Positions 49,042 through 58,457 of a stretch of DNA of 64,000 nt are shown piece by piece. The notes under the pieces were generated by a model. The model had not been told where the DNA came from. It saw only the letters and a program-made list of their open reading frames with translations, and did no database searches. Numbering within the stretch: position 1 is the first letter of the stretch; each line of letters opens with the position of its first letter. This DNA is from Streptomyces sp. NBC_00448 (GTDB lineage: Bacteria; Actinomycetota; Actinomycetes; Streptomycetales; Streptomycetaceae), in assembly GCF_036014115.1 (NCBI RefSeq), contig NZ_CP107913.1:1240001-1304000 (forward strand). Direction: 5' to 3'. Position numbers and translations under genes: made by a program.

Positions 49042-49156
49042 CGCCCGCCCGACGCCCGCCCGAGGTCGCCCCGCCGGCGCGAAGCCGGCCCGCCGCCCCG
49101 GCCGGCCGCCCCGTCGATCCGCCCCGTCGATCCGTCGATCCGTACCGGAGAGGCCC

Positions 49157-51814
49157 ATGATCCCGTTCCCGTTCGTCGTCGCGGACCGAGACTTCTACGC
49201 ACCGCTGGAGACCACCCGCGACCGCGGGGAGATCTACCGTCCCGAGCGGGTACCGGACGGCTGGACCGAGACCGAGTCCGGCATCTGGACGATGTGGCAC
49301 CGGGGAAGGCAGTTGCGCGGTGTCGAGGACGGCTGGAAGGTGCACGTGTCCGCGCGACCCGGCCGCCAGCAGCACGTCCTCGACACCGTCGCCGCCGTCT
49401 GCTTCGCGCAGGACGTCGCCTTCAAGCACCTGGCCGGCCAGCTCTTCTACTGGTGGACGCACCAGAAGCAGGCCGCCCGGCAGCAGAGCGGCAAGTTCAT
49501 CGCCGCGTATCCCACCAGCGTCCCCGCAGCCCGCGCCCTCATGGAGCGGCTGCGCACGGAACTCGCCGACGAGGAAGGCCCGTTCATCCTCACCGACCGG
49601 CGCTACCGGGACTCACGCACCGTCCACTACCGCTACGGCGCCTTCCTGCCGCGCGAGCGGGTCAACGCCGACGGCACGCACACCCTGCTGGTCCGCGGCG
49701 CCGACGGCGAGCTCCGGGAGGACCGCCGCGGCGTGTCCTTCCACCTCCCGCCCGGCATCACCGACCCCTTCGCCGAGCGCCGCCCCGCCGGCGCGAAGCC
49801 GGCCCGCAAGGCGGGGTCAGCACGCAGGACGGGGTCGGCCCGCAAGGCGGGTTCGGTGAGCTTCCACGGATACGTCTTCGAGGAGGCCCTGCAGTTCACC
49901 AACTCCGGCGGCGCCTACCGCGGCCTGGAACAGGCCACCGGCCGCCAGGTGTTCATCAAGGAGGCCCGCGCGCACACCGGCATCGCCCACGGCGAGACCA
50001 CCGCGCCCGACCAACTGCGCTCCGAGTGGGCGACGTTGACCGCGCTGCACGAGACGGCGCCCGGCCTGGCCCCGCAACCGCTGGCCTACTTCCGCGAGTG
50101 GGAGCACGACTTCCTCGTCACCGAGTTCATCGAGGGCGAGACGCTCCAGCGCTGGATGGTCGCCCACCACGCCATGCTCGGCGTCGGTCGCGCACCCCAC
50201 GAGTACGGCGACTACTACGCCCGCTGCGAGAAGGTGCTCGCGCGGATCGAGAGCGCGCTGGAGCAACTGCACGCGGCCGGCTACCTCTTCGTCGACGTCA
50301 GTCCCGGCAACGTGATGGTCGACGAGGACGACGGCATCCGGCTGGTCGACTTCGAGGCCGCCCAGCGCGCGGACGCCGACGAGATCCTGGTGATGGGCAC
50401 CCCCGGCTACGCGGTCCCCACCGACCTCGTCGGCGACGACCGGCTGATCCACGACGAGTACGGGCTGGCCGGCCTGGCCCTGCTGCTCGTCGGGCCCTAC
50501 CACCAGGTGGCGCAGCGCAACCCCGACACCCTCGCCCACCTGCGCGCCGACCTGCTGGAGCGGGCGCCGCTGCCGGAGCCGCTGTGGCGCAAGGCCGTCA
50601 GGTTCCACCAGCCGCGCGCCGCGGTGAAGGGCGTCACGCCCCTCCCGTCGCCCGCAGAGGTGGCCGCCGACCCGCTGCGGCACCTCGCCGAGCTGCGGGA
50701 CCGTACCGCGGACGCGCTGATCGCCATGGCCGACCCGACCCACCCCGACCGGGTGTTCCCCACCATCGCCGACGGCTACCACAGCAACACCCAGTGCCTC
50801 GCCTACGGTTCCGCGGGCGTCCTGCACGCCCTGACCCGGGCCGGCCGCGCACTGCCGCAAGGGGCGCTGGAGCGGCTGCGCGACGACGCGTTCGGCGGCG
50901 TCGAGCGCCTGGCCCCGGGGCTGTTCGCCGGCGCCGCGGGCATCGCCTGGGTGCTCGCCGACCACGGCATGCTGGACGAGGCGCGGGACCTGCTCGCCGT
51001 CGCGGACCAGCACCCCCTCATCACCTCGGGGTCGTCGGCGACGCTCTTCGGCGGCACCTCCGGCGTCGCCCTCGCCCACCTGGCGATGTACGGCCGCACC
51101 CGCGACGCGTCGCACATCGAGCGGGCTCTGGAGCTGGCGGAGGCGCTGCCCTCCGACGCCGACCTCACCGAGTGCCTCGGCCCCGACGACGCCACCGGCG
51201 TCATGCACGGCCGGACCGGCATCGCCCTGATGCTCCAGCAGCTCGCCGCCGTCACCGGGTCGGCCGACGGGTTGAGCCGCGGCGTACGGCTGCTGCACGC
51301 CGAACTCGACCGCGCCACCGACCCCGAGGCGCCCGGCCTGGCCTTCCCGGTCTCCGCCACCGACCAGCGCAGCCTGCCGTACCTCTACTGCGGCTCCGCG
51401 TCGGTCGCGCACACCGCCGTCCGCTACGCGCGGGTGGTGGACGACGACCGGCTCGCGCGGGCGCTGCCGCTGCTGCTGGTCCCGATGCGCACCACGTACA
51501 CCGTGATGCCCGGCCTGTGCCAGGGGCTGTCCGGCCTCGGTTTCGGCCTCGCCGAGTACGCGGAGGCGACGGGCGACGAAGCGGCCAGGGCCGACGCGAT
51601 CCGCAGCGCGCGCGGGCTGTTCAAGTTCGCCGTGCCGCACGAGACCGGCGTCCGCTTCCTCGGCGACCAGCTCATGCGGTTCAGCGCCGACCTGTGGAGC
51701 GGCTCGGCGGGCGTGCTGCTCTTCCTGACCCAACTCCTGGACCCCGCGCCCGATCCGCTGTTCACCGTGGACGCGCTGGCCGGCGCGTACGCCCGTCCCG
51801 TCGTGACCCGGTGA
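49157..51814 (+). CDS. lanKC: Class III lanthipeptide synthetase LanKC
   Basis: The protein is 885 residues. Residues 1-200 are the phosphoSer/Thr lyase domain; 236-500 the Ser/Thr kinase with K268 in VFIKEAR, D380-x4-N385 (DVSPGN) and D398-F-E for metal; 530-880 a LanC-like cyclase. The cyclase lacks the usual zinc set: the 'CHG' site reads LCQGLSG (His to Gln) and 'WCYG' reads YCGSAS, as expected of class III cyclases. A Lys/Arg-rich linker (residues 217-234, ARKAGSARRTGSARKAGS) is repetitive. It phosphorylates, eliminates and cyclises LanA1/A2. An MFS exporter gene follows within 10 bp. Confidence 0.95.
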   Translation: MIPFPFVVADRDFYAPLETTRDRGEIYRPERVPDGWTETESGIWTMWHRGRQLRGVEDGWKVHVSARPGRQQHVLDTVAAVCFAQDVAFKHLAGQLFYWWTHQKQAARQQSGKFIAAYPTSVPAARALMERLRTELADEEGPFILTDRRYRDSRTVHYRYGAFLPRERVNADGTHTLLVRGADGELREDRRGVSFHLPPGITDPFAERRPAGAKPARKAGSARRTGSARKAGSVSFHGYVFEEALQFTNSGGAYRGLEQATGRQVFIKEARAHTGIAHGETTAPDQLRSEWATLTALHETAPGLAPQPLAYFREWEHDFLVTEFIEGETLQRWMVAHHAMLGVGRAPHEYGDYYARCEKVLARIESALEQLHAAGYLFVDVSPGNVMVDEDDGIRLVDFEAAQRADADEILVMGTPGYAVPTDLVGDDRLIHDEYGLAGLALLLVGPYHQVAQRNPDTLAHLRADLLERAPLPEPLWRKAVRFHQPRAAVKGVTPLPSPAEVAADPLRHLAELRDRTADALIAMADPTHPDRVFPTIADGYHSNTQCLAYGSAGVLHALTRAGRALPQGALERLRDDAFGGVERLAPGLFAGAAGIAWVLADHGMLDEARDLLAVADQHPLITSGSSATLFGGTSGVALAHLAMYGRTRDASHIERALELAEALPSDADLTECLGPDDATGVMHGRTGIALMLQQLAAVTGSADGLSRGVRLLHAELDRATDPEAPGLAFPVSATDQRSLPYLYCGSASVAHTAVRYARVVDDDRLARALPLLLVPMRTTYTVMPGLCQGLSGLGFGLAEYAEATGDEAARADAIRSARGLFKFAVPHETGVRFLGDQLMRFSADLWSGSAGVLLFLTQLLDPAPDPLFTVDALAGAYARPVVTR

Positions 51815-51823
51815 GGTGCACCG

Positions 51824-53209
51824 ATGAGCCGTGAGAGAGCCGCCGGGCCGGCGGGCGAGGCGACGGACGGCGTGAGCGCCGCCGGTACGGACACAGGCGG
51901 CACGGACCCGGGCGGCACGAAGACGGACAGCGCGAAGGCGGGCGGCTCGGGCTGGGCCGTCGACCGCGACGTCAACCTCTACTGGTGCGGCCAGACCGCC
52001 TCCGCCTTCGGCTCCGTCTTCACGGCGATCGCGCTGCCGGTCGTGGCCGTGGTGCACCTCAACGCCTCCGCGGGAGCAATCGGCCTGATCAGCGCCGCCG
52101 CCACCGCCCCGATCCTGCTCTTCGGTTTCCCCGCGGGCGCGCTCGCCGACCGCCTCGTCCACCCGCGCCGCGCGCTGATCCTGCTCGACCTGGTCTGCGC
52201 GGTGGCCGTCGGCGTGGTCGCCCTGGGGCTGGCCGCCGGCGCCGTCTCGCTGCTCTGGCTGGGCCTGCTCTGCGCCGTCATGGGCGGCGCGTCCACCCTC
52301 TCCACGGCCGTGTACTTCCTGCACCTGCGCCAACTCGTCGGCCCCGACGGCATCGGGGGCGCCCGCGCCAGACTCCAGGCCGGACAGTACGGCGCCGCGC
52401 TCGTCGGCCGCCTGCTGGCCGGACCCGCGATCGCGGTGCTCGGCGCGGCCGCCGCGCTGTCGGTCGACGTGGCGAGCTACGCGCTCAGCGCCGCCGCCCT
52501 GCTGACCATGCGCGCCCCCGATCTCGTGCCACGCGGCCCCGCGCCCTCGGTGCTGACCATGCTGCGCGGCGCCATGGCCGGCATGCGGGTCTTCACCGGG
52601 GACGCCTTCCACCGCGCGCTGGGCGTGTTCATCATCGTGCCGGCCGCGACGCTGGCCGGCGTCACCACCCTCACCGGACCGTTCCTGCTACGGGTGATCC
52701 ACCTGCCGACCGCCGCGTACGGCTCCCTCTTCGCGCTGTCGGGGCTGATGGGCCTGGCCGGCTCCGCCGTCGCCGGACGGGTGCTGACGCCGGGGCGCAA
52801 CGCCCGCCGGGTGATGCTGGGCGCCTTCACCGCCGGCATGGTCTGCAGCATGCTGCTGCCGCTGGCCGCCGGGCCGCTGCCGCTGGCCGCGTTCTGCGCG
52901 GCGATGGGCATCGGACTGCCGATCTTCTTCGGCGCGATCGCCAACGTGGCCGTCAGCTCCGTACTGGTCTCCGACATGTCGGAGGAGACGCTCGGCCGGG
53001 CGATGGCCGCGCTCCAGGTGTGCCTGGCGGCGGCCGGCCTGGTCGGCGCGCTGGGGTGCGGTGTGCTCGGCGACTGGATCGGGGTGCGCGGGGCGCTGTG
53101 GACCATGGGGCTGATCGCCCTGGCCGGCATCGCGCTGAGCCTGCCGTCCGCGCTGCGCGCCGCGCGGCGCACCGAGAGCGCGCCGGAGCCGGCGCCCGCG
53201 CCGGTCTGA
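51824..53209 (+). CDS. MFS exporter of the lanthipeptide cluster
   Basis: This 461-residue MFS protein has a ~45-residue hydrophilic, Gly/Thr-rich N-terminus, then about 12 helices (FGSVFTAIALPVVAVVHLNA, ILLFGFPAGALADRLVHPRR = motif A). It resembles MdfA/MefA-like permeases rather than DHA2. ATG 51824 lies 9 bp past the LanKC stop. Most lanthipeptide clusters use ABC exporters; MFS exporters also occur in class III clusters, so transport of LanA product or self-protection is likely. The operon ends before the XRE unit. Confidence 0.9.
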   Translation: MSRERAAGPAGEATDGVSAAGTDTGGTDPGGTKTDSAKAGGSGWAVDRDVNLYWCGQTASAFGSVFTAIALPVVAVVHLNASAGAIGLISAAATAPILLFGFPAGALADRLVHPRRALILLDLVCAVAVGVVALGLAAGAVSLLWLGLLCAVMGGASTLSTAVYFLHLRQLVGPDGIGGARARLQAGQYGAALVGRLLAGPAIAVLGAAAALSVDVASYALSAAALLTMRAPDLVPRGPAPSVLTMLRGAMAGMRVFTGDAFHRALGVFIIVPAATLAGVTTLTGPFLLRVIHLPTAAYGSLFALSGLMGLAGSAVAGRVLTPGRNARRVMLGAFTAGMVCSMLLPLAAGPLPLAAFCAAMGIGLPIFFGAIANVAVSSVLVSDMSEETLGRAMAALQVCLAAAGLVGALGCGVLGDWIGVRGALWTMGLIALAGIALSLPSALRAARRTESAPEPAPAPV

Positions 53210-53411
53210 GCGGGCCGCCGCCGGAAGGCGGACGGACAGCGACTCCCTTGTCACGTACGGCAGTCGGCGGCGGTGCCGGGAGCGGGTGCACCGCCGCCGA
53301 TGGGCCGGCACACGCCTGCCGGCCATTCCGGGATCGTGGGGGCACCAGCTAGGATGAACCCGGGTGCGGGGGTACCCCAGCCTGGCCGGCACGACGTGGG
53401 GGAGGCGGATG

Positions 53412-53924
53412 ATGGGCGAGAACACTCCCACCGCGGCCGATTCCAGGGGCAGTTCGGCGGCGGGTTCCACGAGCGGTCCGGCCGCCACGTCCGCTGACTC
53501 CGGCTCCGACTCCACCTCCACGCTTGCCGGCAAGATCGACGCGCTCTTCCAGGTCATCCGGCGCCCGACCCGCGAGCCGTACAGCCACGAGGAAGTCGCC
53601 CGCGCCTGCCGTGAGGCCACCGGCGAGAGCTTCTCCGCGACGTACCTGTGGCAGTTGCGCACCGGGCGCCGTGACAATCCCACCAAGCGCCATCTGGAAG
53701 CCCTGGCACAGTTCTTCGACGTCCCCGTCGGATACTTCTTCGACGACGAGCAGGGCGCCGCCATCACCAAGGAGCTGGAGCTGCTCGGCGCGCTGCGCGA
53801 CGCCGGCGTGCGCAGCATGGCGCTGCGCGCGGTCAACCTCTCCCCCGAAGACGCGGCCACGATCAGCGACATGATCGACGTGCTCGCCCGCAGGGAGCGC
53901 GGTTCACCGAGTCGCGAACTCTGA
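53412..53924 (+). CDS. XRE-family regulator with disordered N-terminus
   Basis: This 170-residue protein has a ~40-residue Ser/Thr/Ala-rich region then a Xre-like HTH (PYSHEEVARACREATGESFS, ATYLWQLRTGRRDNPTKRHL, LEALAQFFDVPVGYFFDD). The last 50 residues are helical with a LSPEDAATISDMIDVL end. ATG 53412 lies six bases after GGAGG. It is followed by an ImmA/IrrE gene, a classic regulator-protease pairing. It begins a conserved-looking triad with the protease and a MAB_1171c-type membrane protein. Confidence 0.85.
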   Translation: MGENTPTAADSRGSSAAGSTSGPAATSADSGSDSTSTLAGKIDALFQVIRRPTREPYSHEEVARACREATGESFSATYLWQLRTGRRDNPTKRHLEALAQFFDVPVGYFFDDEQGAAITKELELLGALRDAGVRSMALRAVNLSPEDAATISDMIDVLARRERGSPSREL

Positions 53925-53984
53925 GCGTGCTCGAACTCCTCCGTGAGATCTCGCGGTTCCGGCCGGCGGACAAAGGGACAGCGT

Positions 53985-54542
53985 GTGAGACATACCAGAA
54001 GTGACGGAAGTCGGGCCATGTGGCAGCGCTGCCGGCGGACGGTGGACGCGCTCGACCTGCCCAGCCCGTTCGACGCGACCGTCTTCGTCGGGATGCTCGC
54101 CGGCACCCGCGGCCGTCCGATCGAGCTGGTGCCGGTCTCCTCCGCGCGGGACACCCCGTGCGGCCTACTGGTCACCACCGACCGCGCCGACTGCATCGTG
54201 TACGCGGCCGACACCACCGCCCTGCACCAGCAGCACATCCTGCTGCACGAGGCGGCCCACCTGATCTGCGGCCACCACGAGACCGCGCCCGCCGCGTCGG
54301 CCGCCGCCCAGGTCCTGCTGCCGCACTTATCGGCGTCCCTGGTCCAGCGGGTGCTCGGCCGCACCGTGTACACCGAACCGCAGGAGCAGGAGGCCGAGTT
54401 GGTCGCCTCCCTGATCCTGACCCGCACCGCCCAGGCGGCCGGCAGCACCCGCCCGGCGCCGCCGCCCCACCCCCAACGGGCGCGGCTGGAGCGGCTGTTC
54501 GGCATCCCGGAGGCCCCGGCGCCGGGCCGCGCCGATGGCTGA
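53985..54542 (+). CDS. ImmA/IrrE-family metallopeptidase
   Basis: This 185-residue protein from GTG 53985 (after AAAGGGA) carries the zinc motif HEAAHLICGHH (H-E-x2-H) near residue 85, followed by a late Glu-rich helix (PQEQEAELVASLIL), as in the ImmA/IrrE/COG2856 fold. These enzymes cleave partner XRE repressors, releasing their targets; the XRE gene immediately upstream is the likely substrate. Its last codons overlap the start of the membrane protein gene (8 bp). Confidence 0.88.
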   Translation: MRHTRSDGSRAMWQRCRRTVDALDLPSPFDATVFVGMLAGTRGRPIELVPVSSARDTPCGLLVTTDRADCIVYAADTTALHQQHILLHEAAHLICGHHETAPAASAAAQVLLPHLSASLVQRVLGRTVYTEPQEQEAELVASLILTRTAQAAGSTRPAPPPHPQRARLERLFGIPEAPAPGRADG

Positions 54543-55851
54543 CCTGCTGTCGTTCCTCGGGGCCGCGTTCTTCCTGGTCTTCGGCGCCCACCGGCTGGCG
54601 ATCACCCGCGGCGCGCGGGCGGACTCCGCGCAGCGCCACGTCTCTGGATTCGCGCTGTGCATGGGCCTGGCGCTGGTCTTCAACGCCCCTTCCGTCACTG
54701 ACAGGTTGTCGCGTGATCCGACCCTCGACACGCTGGTCGGGCTGATCACCCACGACCTGAAACTGGCCGCCTTCGCCTTCCTCGTGCTGGTGGCCTACGC
54801 CCTCAGGTCCCCGACAGCCGGACGGCGTGCGGTGCGCCGCCAGGTCTGGGCCGCCGGTGCGACCCTGGCGGCGTCCGTGGCCCTCTTCCTCGCGGCCCGC
54901 CCCGCCACCACGAGCGAGCAGCTCTCGGTCTCCCCCGGCCACCGGTGGGCCCTGGCGTCGTACAGCGCGCTCTTCGCCGCCTACGGCGCCTGGTGCCTGC
55001 TGGTCCTGGCGAGGGAACTCGCCGACCACGTCGAGCGCACCGCCCCGGGGCTGCTGCGGACGGGGCTGCGGCTGATGATGCTCGCCGCCGCGTTCGGTGC
55101 CGCCTGGACCGCGTGGACGCTGGACGACGTGATCTCCGATCTGAGCACCGGCAACCAGGACATCGGCGAGGACATGGTGTCCTCCGCGCTGGGCGCGATC
55201 ACCGCGCTGCTCGCCACCGGCGGCGCCACCGCCACGCTGTGGGGCGACGCCCTCGGCGCCCCCGTGCGGTGGCTGCGCGCCTACCACCGCTACCGGGCGC
55301 TGGAACCACTGTGGTCGGCCCTGCACCGCGAACTGCCGCAGATCGCCCTCGACCCGTCGGTGACCGACCGCCGTCCTGGCCTGCCACGTGCCGAGTTCGC
55401 CCTCTACCGGCGGGTGATCGAGATCCACGACGGCCATCTGGCGCTGCGCCCGTACTTCGACTCCGATGTCGCCCGGTGGACGGCCGAGGCCGAAGCCGAG
55501 GACCGCGACCGCGACCGGCACGCGGTGCTCGAAGCGGCCACCATCGCGGCGGCGCTGGAGAACAAGCGGGCCGGACGGCGGTGCGACGCGGCGGGCGCCC
55601 CGCGGCCGACGCCCGCGGCACCCGTGCCGCCCCCGGTGCCGGGGACGGTGGCGGCGGAGACCGCCTGGCTGCTGGAGGTGACCGCCGCCTTCACCGGCTC
55701 GCCCGCCGTCGCCGACGTCCGCCGCCGCGTCCGCCACGCGGTGGACGTCAGCCGCCGGGACGCCGGGAGCGGACCCGGCGGCTCCGGCGGCTCCGGCGTG
55801 CCCGGCGCCCCCCGCTCCGACGCGGACGGCGCCGGCCCGCGGACCGGCTGA
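54535..55851 (+). CDS. MAB_1171c-like membrane protein (DUF6545 type)
   Basis: This 438-residue protein has seven to eight N-terminal helices (LLSFLGAAFFLVFGAHRLAI, LAAFAFLVLVAYALRS, RWALASYSALFAAYGAWCLL and others) and a ~200-residue cytoplasmic tail: YHRYRALEPLWSALHRELPQ, EFALYRRVIEIHDGHLALRP, DVARWTAEAEAEDRDRDRHA. From memory the pattern is that of the MAB_1171c family with the DUF6545 tail found behind XRE/ImmA-IrrE genes in many streptomycetes. It overlaps the protease gene by 8 bp. Function unknown; a membrane sensor for the protease is one possibility. Confidence 0.78.
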   Translation: MADLLSFLGAAFFLVFGAHRLAITRGARADSAQRHVSGFALCMGLALVFNAPSVTDRLSRDPTLDTLVGLITHDLKLAAFAFLVLVAYALRSPTAGRRAVRRQVWAAGATLAASVALFLAARPATTSEQLSVSPGHRWALASYSALFAAYGAWCLLVLARELADHVERTAPGLLRTGLRLMMLAAAFGAAWTAWTLDDVISDLSTGNQDIGEDMVSSALGAITALLATGGATATLWGDALGAPVRWLRAYHRYRALEPLWSALHRELPQIALDPSVTDRRPGLPRAEFALYRRVIEIHDGHLALRPYFDSDVARWTAEAEAEDRDRDRHAVLEAATIAAALENKRAGRRCDAAGAPRPTPAAPVPPPVPGTVAAETAWLLEVTAAFTGSPAVADVRRRVRHAVDVSRRDAGSGPGGSGGSGVPGAPRSDADGAGPRTG

Positions 55852-55890
55852 GCCGGCTCCCGTCGGCGGCAGCGCGTGAGCGGCCTGCCG

Positions 55891-57111
55891 TCAGCCCACC
55901 TGGCTGCCCTTGCCCAGCGCGATCACGCCCGCGTCGGAGACGGTGTACAGCTCTCGGTCGCGCTCGGGGTTGACGCCGATGGTGGCGCCGGGCGGGACGT
56001 CCACGTTCTTGTCGAGCACGGCCCCGCGGACGATGGCGCCGCGGCCGACCCGCACGTTGTGGTGGAGAACCGAGCCCTGGACGACGGCGCCGGAGTCCAC
56101 GATGACGCCCGGTGACAGCACGGAGCGGGTGACCTGCCCGCGGACCACGCAGCCCGGGCTGATCACGGACTCCCCCACGATGCCGCCGGCGCCGATCTTC
56201 GCGGGCGGCAGCGACCCGGGGTTGGTGTGGATCGGCCAGTCACGGTTGTAGAGGCTGAAGGCGGGCCGGTCGGAGATGAGGTCCATGTGCGCCTCGTAGT
56301 ACGCGTCCAGGGTGCCGACGTCCCGCCAGTAGCCGTGGTCGCGGGCGGTCTCGCCGGGGACGTGGTTGGCGTCGAAGTCGTAGACGTGCGCGGCGCCTTG
56401 GGAGGTGAGCCGGGGCAGGATGCTGCCGCCCATGTCGTGCACGGACTGCGGGTCCTCCGCGTCCTCGCGCAGCGCCTCCAGCAGCGCCTTGGTGGTGAAG
56501 ACGTAGTTGCCCATCGAGGCGAAGACATGACCGGGGTCGCCGGGCAGGCCGGGCGGGTCGGCCGGCTTCTCCAGGAAGCGCTCCACCTGCACCCCGTCGG
56601 CGCCGGGGGTGATCACACCGAACCCGGACGCCTCGGCCCTGGGCACCTTGATCCCGGCGACGGTGACGCCCGCGCCGTGCTCGGCGTGCTGGTCCAGCAT
56701 CTGCCGCGGGTCCATCCGGTAGACGTGGTCGGCGCCGAACACCGCGACGTAGTCGGGCTGTTCGTCATGGATGAGGTTGAGCGACTGGAGGATAGCGTCG
56801 GCGCTGCCGAGGTACCAGCGCGGGCCGAGCCGCTGCTGGGCGGGCACCGGCGTCACGTAGTTGCCCAGCAGGCTGGACATCCGCCAGGTGGTCGTGACAT
56901 GGCGGTCCAGGCTGTGCGACTTGTACTGGGTCAGCACGCAGATCCGCAGGATGCCGCCGTTGACCAGGTTGGACAACACGAAGTCGACCAGGCGGTACGT
57001 CCCGCCGAACGTCACGGCCGGTTTCGCCCGGTCGGCGGTGAGCGGCATCAGCCGCTTCCCCGCGCCGCCGGCCAGCACTATGCCAAGGACCGAAGGTCCA
57101 CCACCGCGCAT
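55891..57111 (-). CDS. glgC: Glucose-1-phosphate adenylyltransferase GlgC
   Basis: This 406-residue enzyme has the N-terminal nucleotidyltransferase signature [20 protein letters not shown] and [20 protein letters not shown], the catalytic [10 protein letters not shown] and the Lys-containing [16 protein letters not shown], then a left-handed beta-helix of hexapeptides ([20 protein letters not shown]). It makes ADP-glucose from ATP and glucose-1-phosphate. The synthase that uses it is encoded upstream on the same strand. In actinobacteria ADP-glucose feeds both glycogen and maltose-1-phosphate (GlgE) pathways. A 173-bp gap with short repeats separates the two genes. Confidence 0.96.
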   Translation of the reverse strand: MRGGGPSVLGIVLAGGAGKRLMPLTADRAKPAVTFGGTYRLVDFVLSNLVNGGILRICVLTQYKSHSLDRHVTTTWRMSSLLGNYVTPVPAQQRLGPRWYLGSADAILQSLNLIHDEQPDYVAVFGADHVYRMDPRQMLDQHAEHGAGVTVAGIKVPRAEASGFGVITPGADGVQVERFLEKPADPPGLPGDPGHVFASMGNYVFTTKALLEALREDAEDPQSVHDMGGSILPRLTSQGAAHVYDFDANHVPGETARDHGYWRDVGTLDAYYEAHMDLISDRPAFSLYNRDWPIHTNPGSLPPAKIGAGGIVGESVISPGCVVRGQVTRSVLSPGVIVDSGAVVQGSVLHHNVRVGRGAIVRGAVLDKNVDVPPGATIGVNPERDRELYTVSDAGVIALGKGSQVG

Positions 57112-57144
57112 CGGCGCCCCCTTTGTTCGTCGTGATGAGTCGAT

Positions 57145-57235
57145 TCCGTACGCCGTGTCCGCGTACGCCGTGCCCGCGTACGCCTGCTCTCCCTACGACC
57201 GTTCGCCGTACCCTGTGCCTCCGTACGACCGCTCC
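57145..57235. repeat. Imperfect CGTACGCC-type minisatellite between glgC and glgA
   Basis: Short units of the type CCGTACG(C/A)CC recur seven or so times at about 15-bp spacing between 57145 and 57235 in the glgC-glgA gap. Each unit holds one GTAC. The + strand would read P-Y-x-x repeats and the minus strand G-x-x-Y-G repeats, but neither is a supported gene. Confidence 0.55.
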
Positions 57236-57284
57236 TCGCGCGCCGCGTCCTCGTCCGCGGCGGCACGCGTTACGGCGGCACGTG

Positions 57285-58457
57285 TTACGGCGCCGCGCCG
57301 GCCTTGACGACCGCCTCGTACAGGTCGGCGGTGCGGCGGGCGACGGTGTCCCAGCCGAACTCGCGGACCGCGCGCTGCCGTCCCGCCTCGCCCATCCGGG
57401 CCGCGGCCGCGGGGTCGCCGAGCACCCGGTCCAGGGCCCGGGCCAGCCCGGCCTCGAACTCCTCGGCGTGGCCTTCCCGGTAGGGCACCAGCAGTCCGGT
57501 CTCGCCGTCGTCGACGACCTCGGGGATGCCGCCGACCGCGGAGGCGACCACCGCGGTGCCGCACGCCATCGCCTCCAGGTTGACGATGCCCAGCGGCTCG
57601 TACACCGACGGGCAGACGAACACCGCGGCATGGGTGAGCAGTTGCACCACGGCAGGGCGCGGCAGCATCGCCGGTATCCAGTGCACGCCGTCGCGCACCG
57701 AGCTGAGTTCGTCGAACAGCGACCTGAACTCCCGGTCCAGGGCGGGGGTGTCGGGGGCACCCGCGCACAGCACGAGCTGCGCGGCCGGGTCGATCGCGCG
57801 GGCGGCGCGCAGCAGGTGCGGCACGCCCTTCTGCCGGGTGATCCGGCCGACGAACAGCACGTAGGGGCGGTCGGGGTCGATGCCGACCCGGGTGAGGGCG
57901 TCGGTGCGCGGGTCGGCCCGGTAGGTGGTGGTGTCGATGCCGTTGCGCACCACGTGCACCCGGTCGGGGTCGAGCGCCGGATAGCAGGCGAGGATGTCGC
58001 CGCGCATGCCGTCGGAGACGGCCACGACGGCGTCGGCGGACTCCATCGCGGTGCGCTCGGCCCAGCTCGACAGGGCGTAGCCGCCGCCGAGTTGCTCGGC
58101 CTTCCAGGGGCGCAGCGGCTCCAGCGAGTGCGCGGTCAGCACGTGCGGGATGCCGTGCAGGAGCTTGCCGAGGTGGCCGGCGAGGTTGGCGTACCAGGTG
58201 TGGGAGTGCACCAGGTCGCGTCCCTGGAGGGCGGCGGACATCTGCAGGTCGACGGCGAAGGTGCGCAGCGCGTCGTTGGCGCCGTCGAGGGTGGTGGGCG
58301 CGCGGTGGCGGACCACTCCGGCGGCGCTTCCCTCGCCCCAGCAGTGCACTTCGAGGTCGAGCAGGGCGCGCAGTTCGCGGGCCAGGAACTCGACGTGCAC
58401 GCCCGCGCCGCCGTAGACGTCCGGGGGATACTCCCGGGTCAGCAGTGCGACCTTCAT
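57285..58457 (-). CDS. glgA: ADP-glucose glycosyltransferase (GlgA/GlgM, corynebacterial type)
   Basis: This 390-residue GT4-type transferase starts with VALLTREYPPDVYGGAGVHV and ends its donor site with PSVYEPLGIVNLEAMACGTA, the E-x7-E of GT4 enzymes. It belongs to the shorter actinobacterial form (mycobacterial Rv1212c type), which makes maltose-1-phosphate from ADP-glucose and glucose-1-phosphate more readily than it extends glycogen. Together with GlgC it would feed the GlgE glucan pathway. Same strand as glgC; its promoter should lie in the 58458-58904 gap. Confidence 0.92.
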   Translation of the reverse strand: MKVALLTREYPPDVYGGAGVHVEFLARELRALLDLEVHCWGEGSAAGVVRHRAPTTLDGANDALRTFAVDLQMSAALQGRDLVHSHTWYANLAGHLGKLLHGIPHVLTAHSLEPLRPWKAEQLGGGYALSSWAERTAMESADAVVAVSDGMRGDILACYPALDPDRVHVVRNGIDTTTYRADPRTDALTRVGIDPDRPYVLFVGRITRQKGVPHLLRAARAIDPAAQLVLCAGAPDTPALDREFRSLFDELSSVRDGVHWIPAMLPRPAVVQLLTHAAVFVCPSVYEPLGIVNLEAMACGTAVVASAVGGIPEVVDDGETGLLVPYREGHAEEFEAGLARALDRVLGDPAAAARMGEAGRQRAVREFGWDTVARRTADLYEAVVKAGAAP

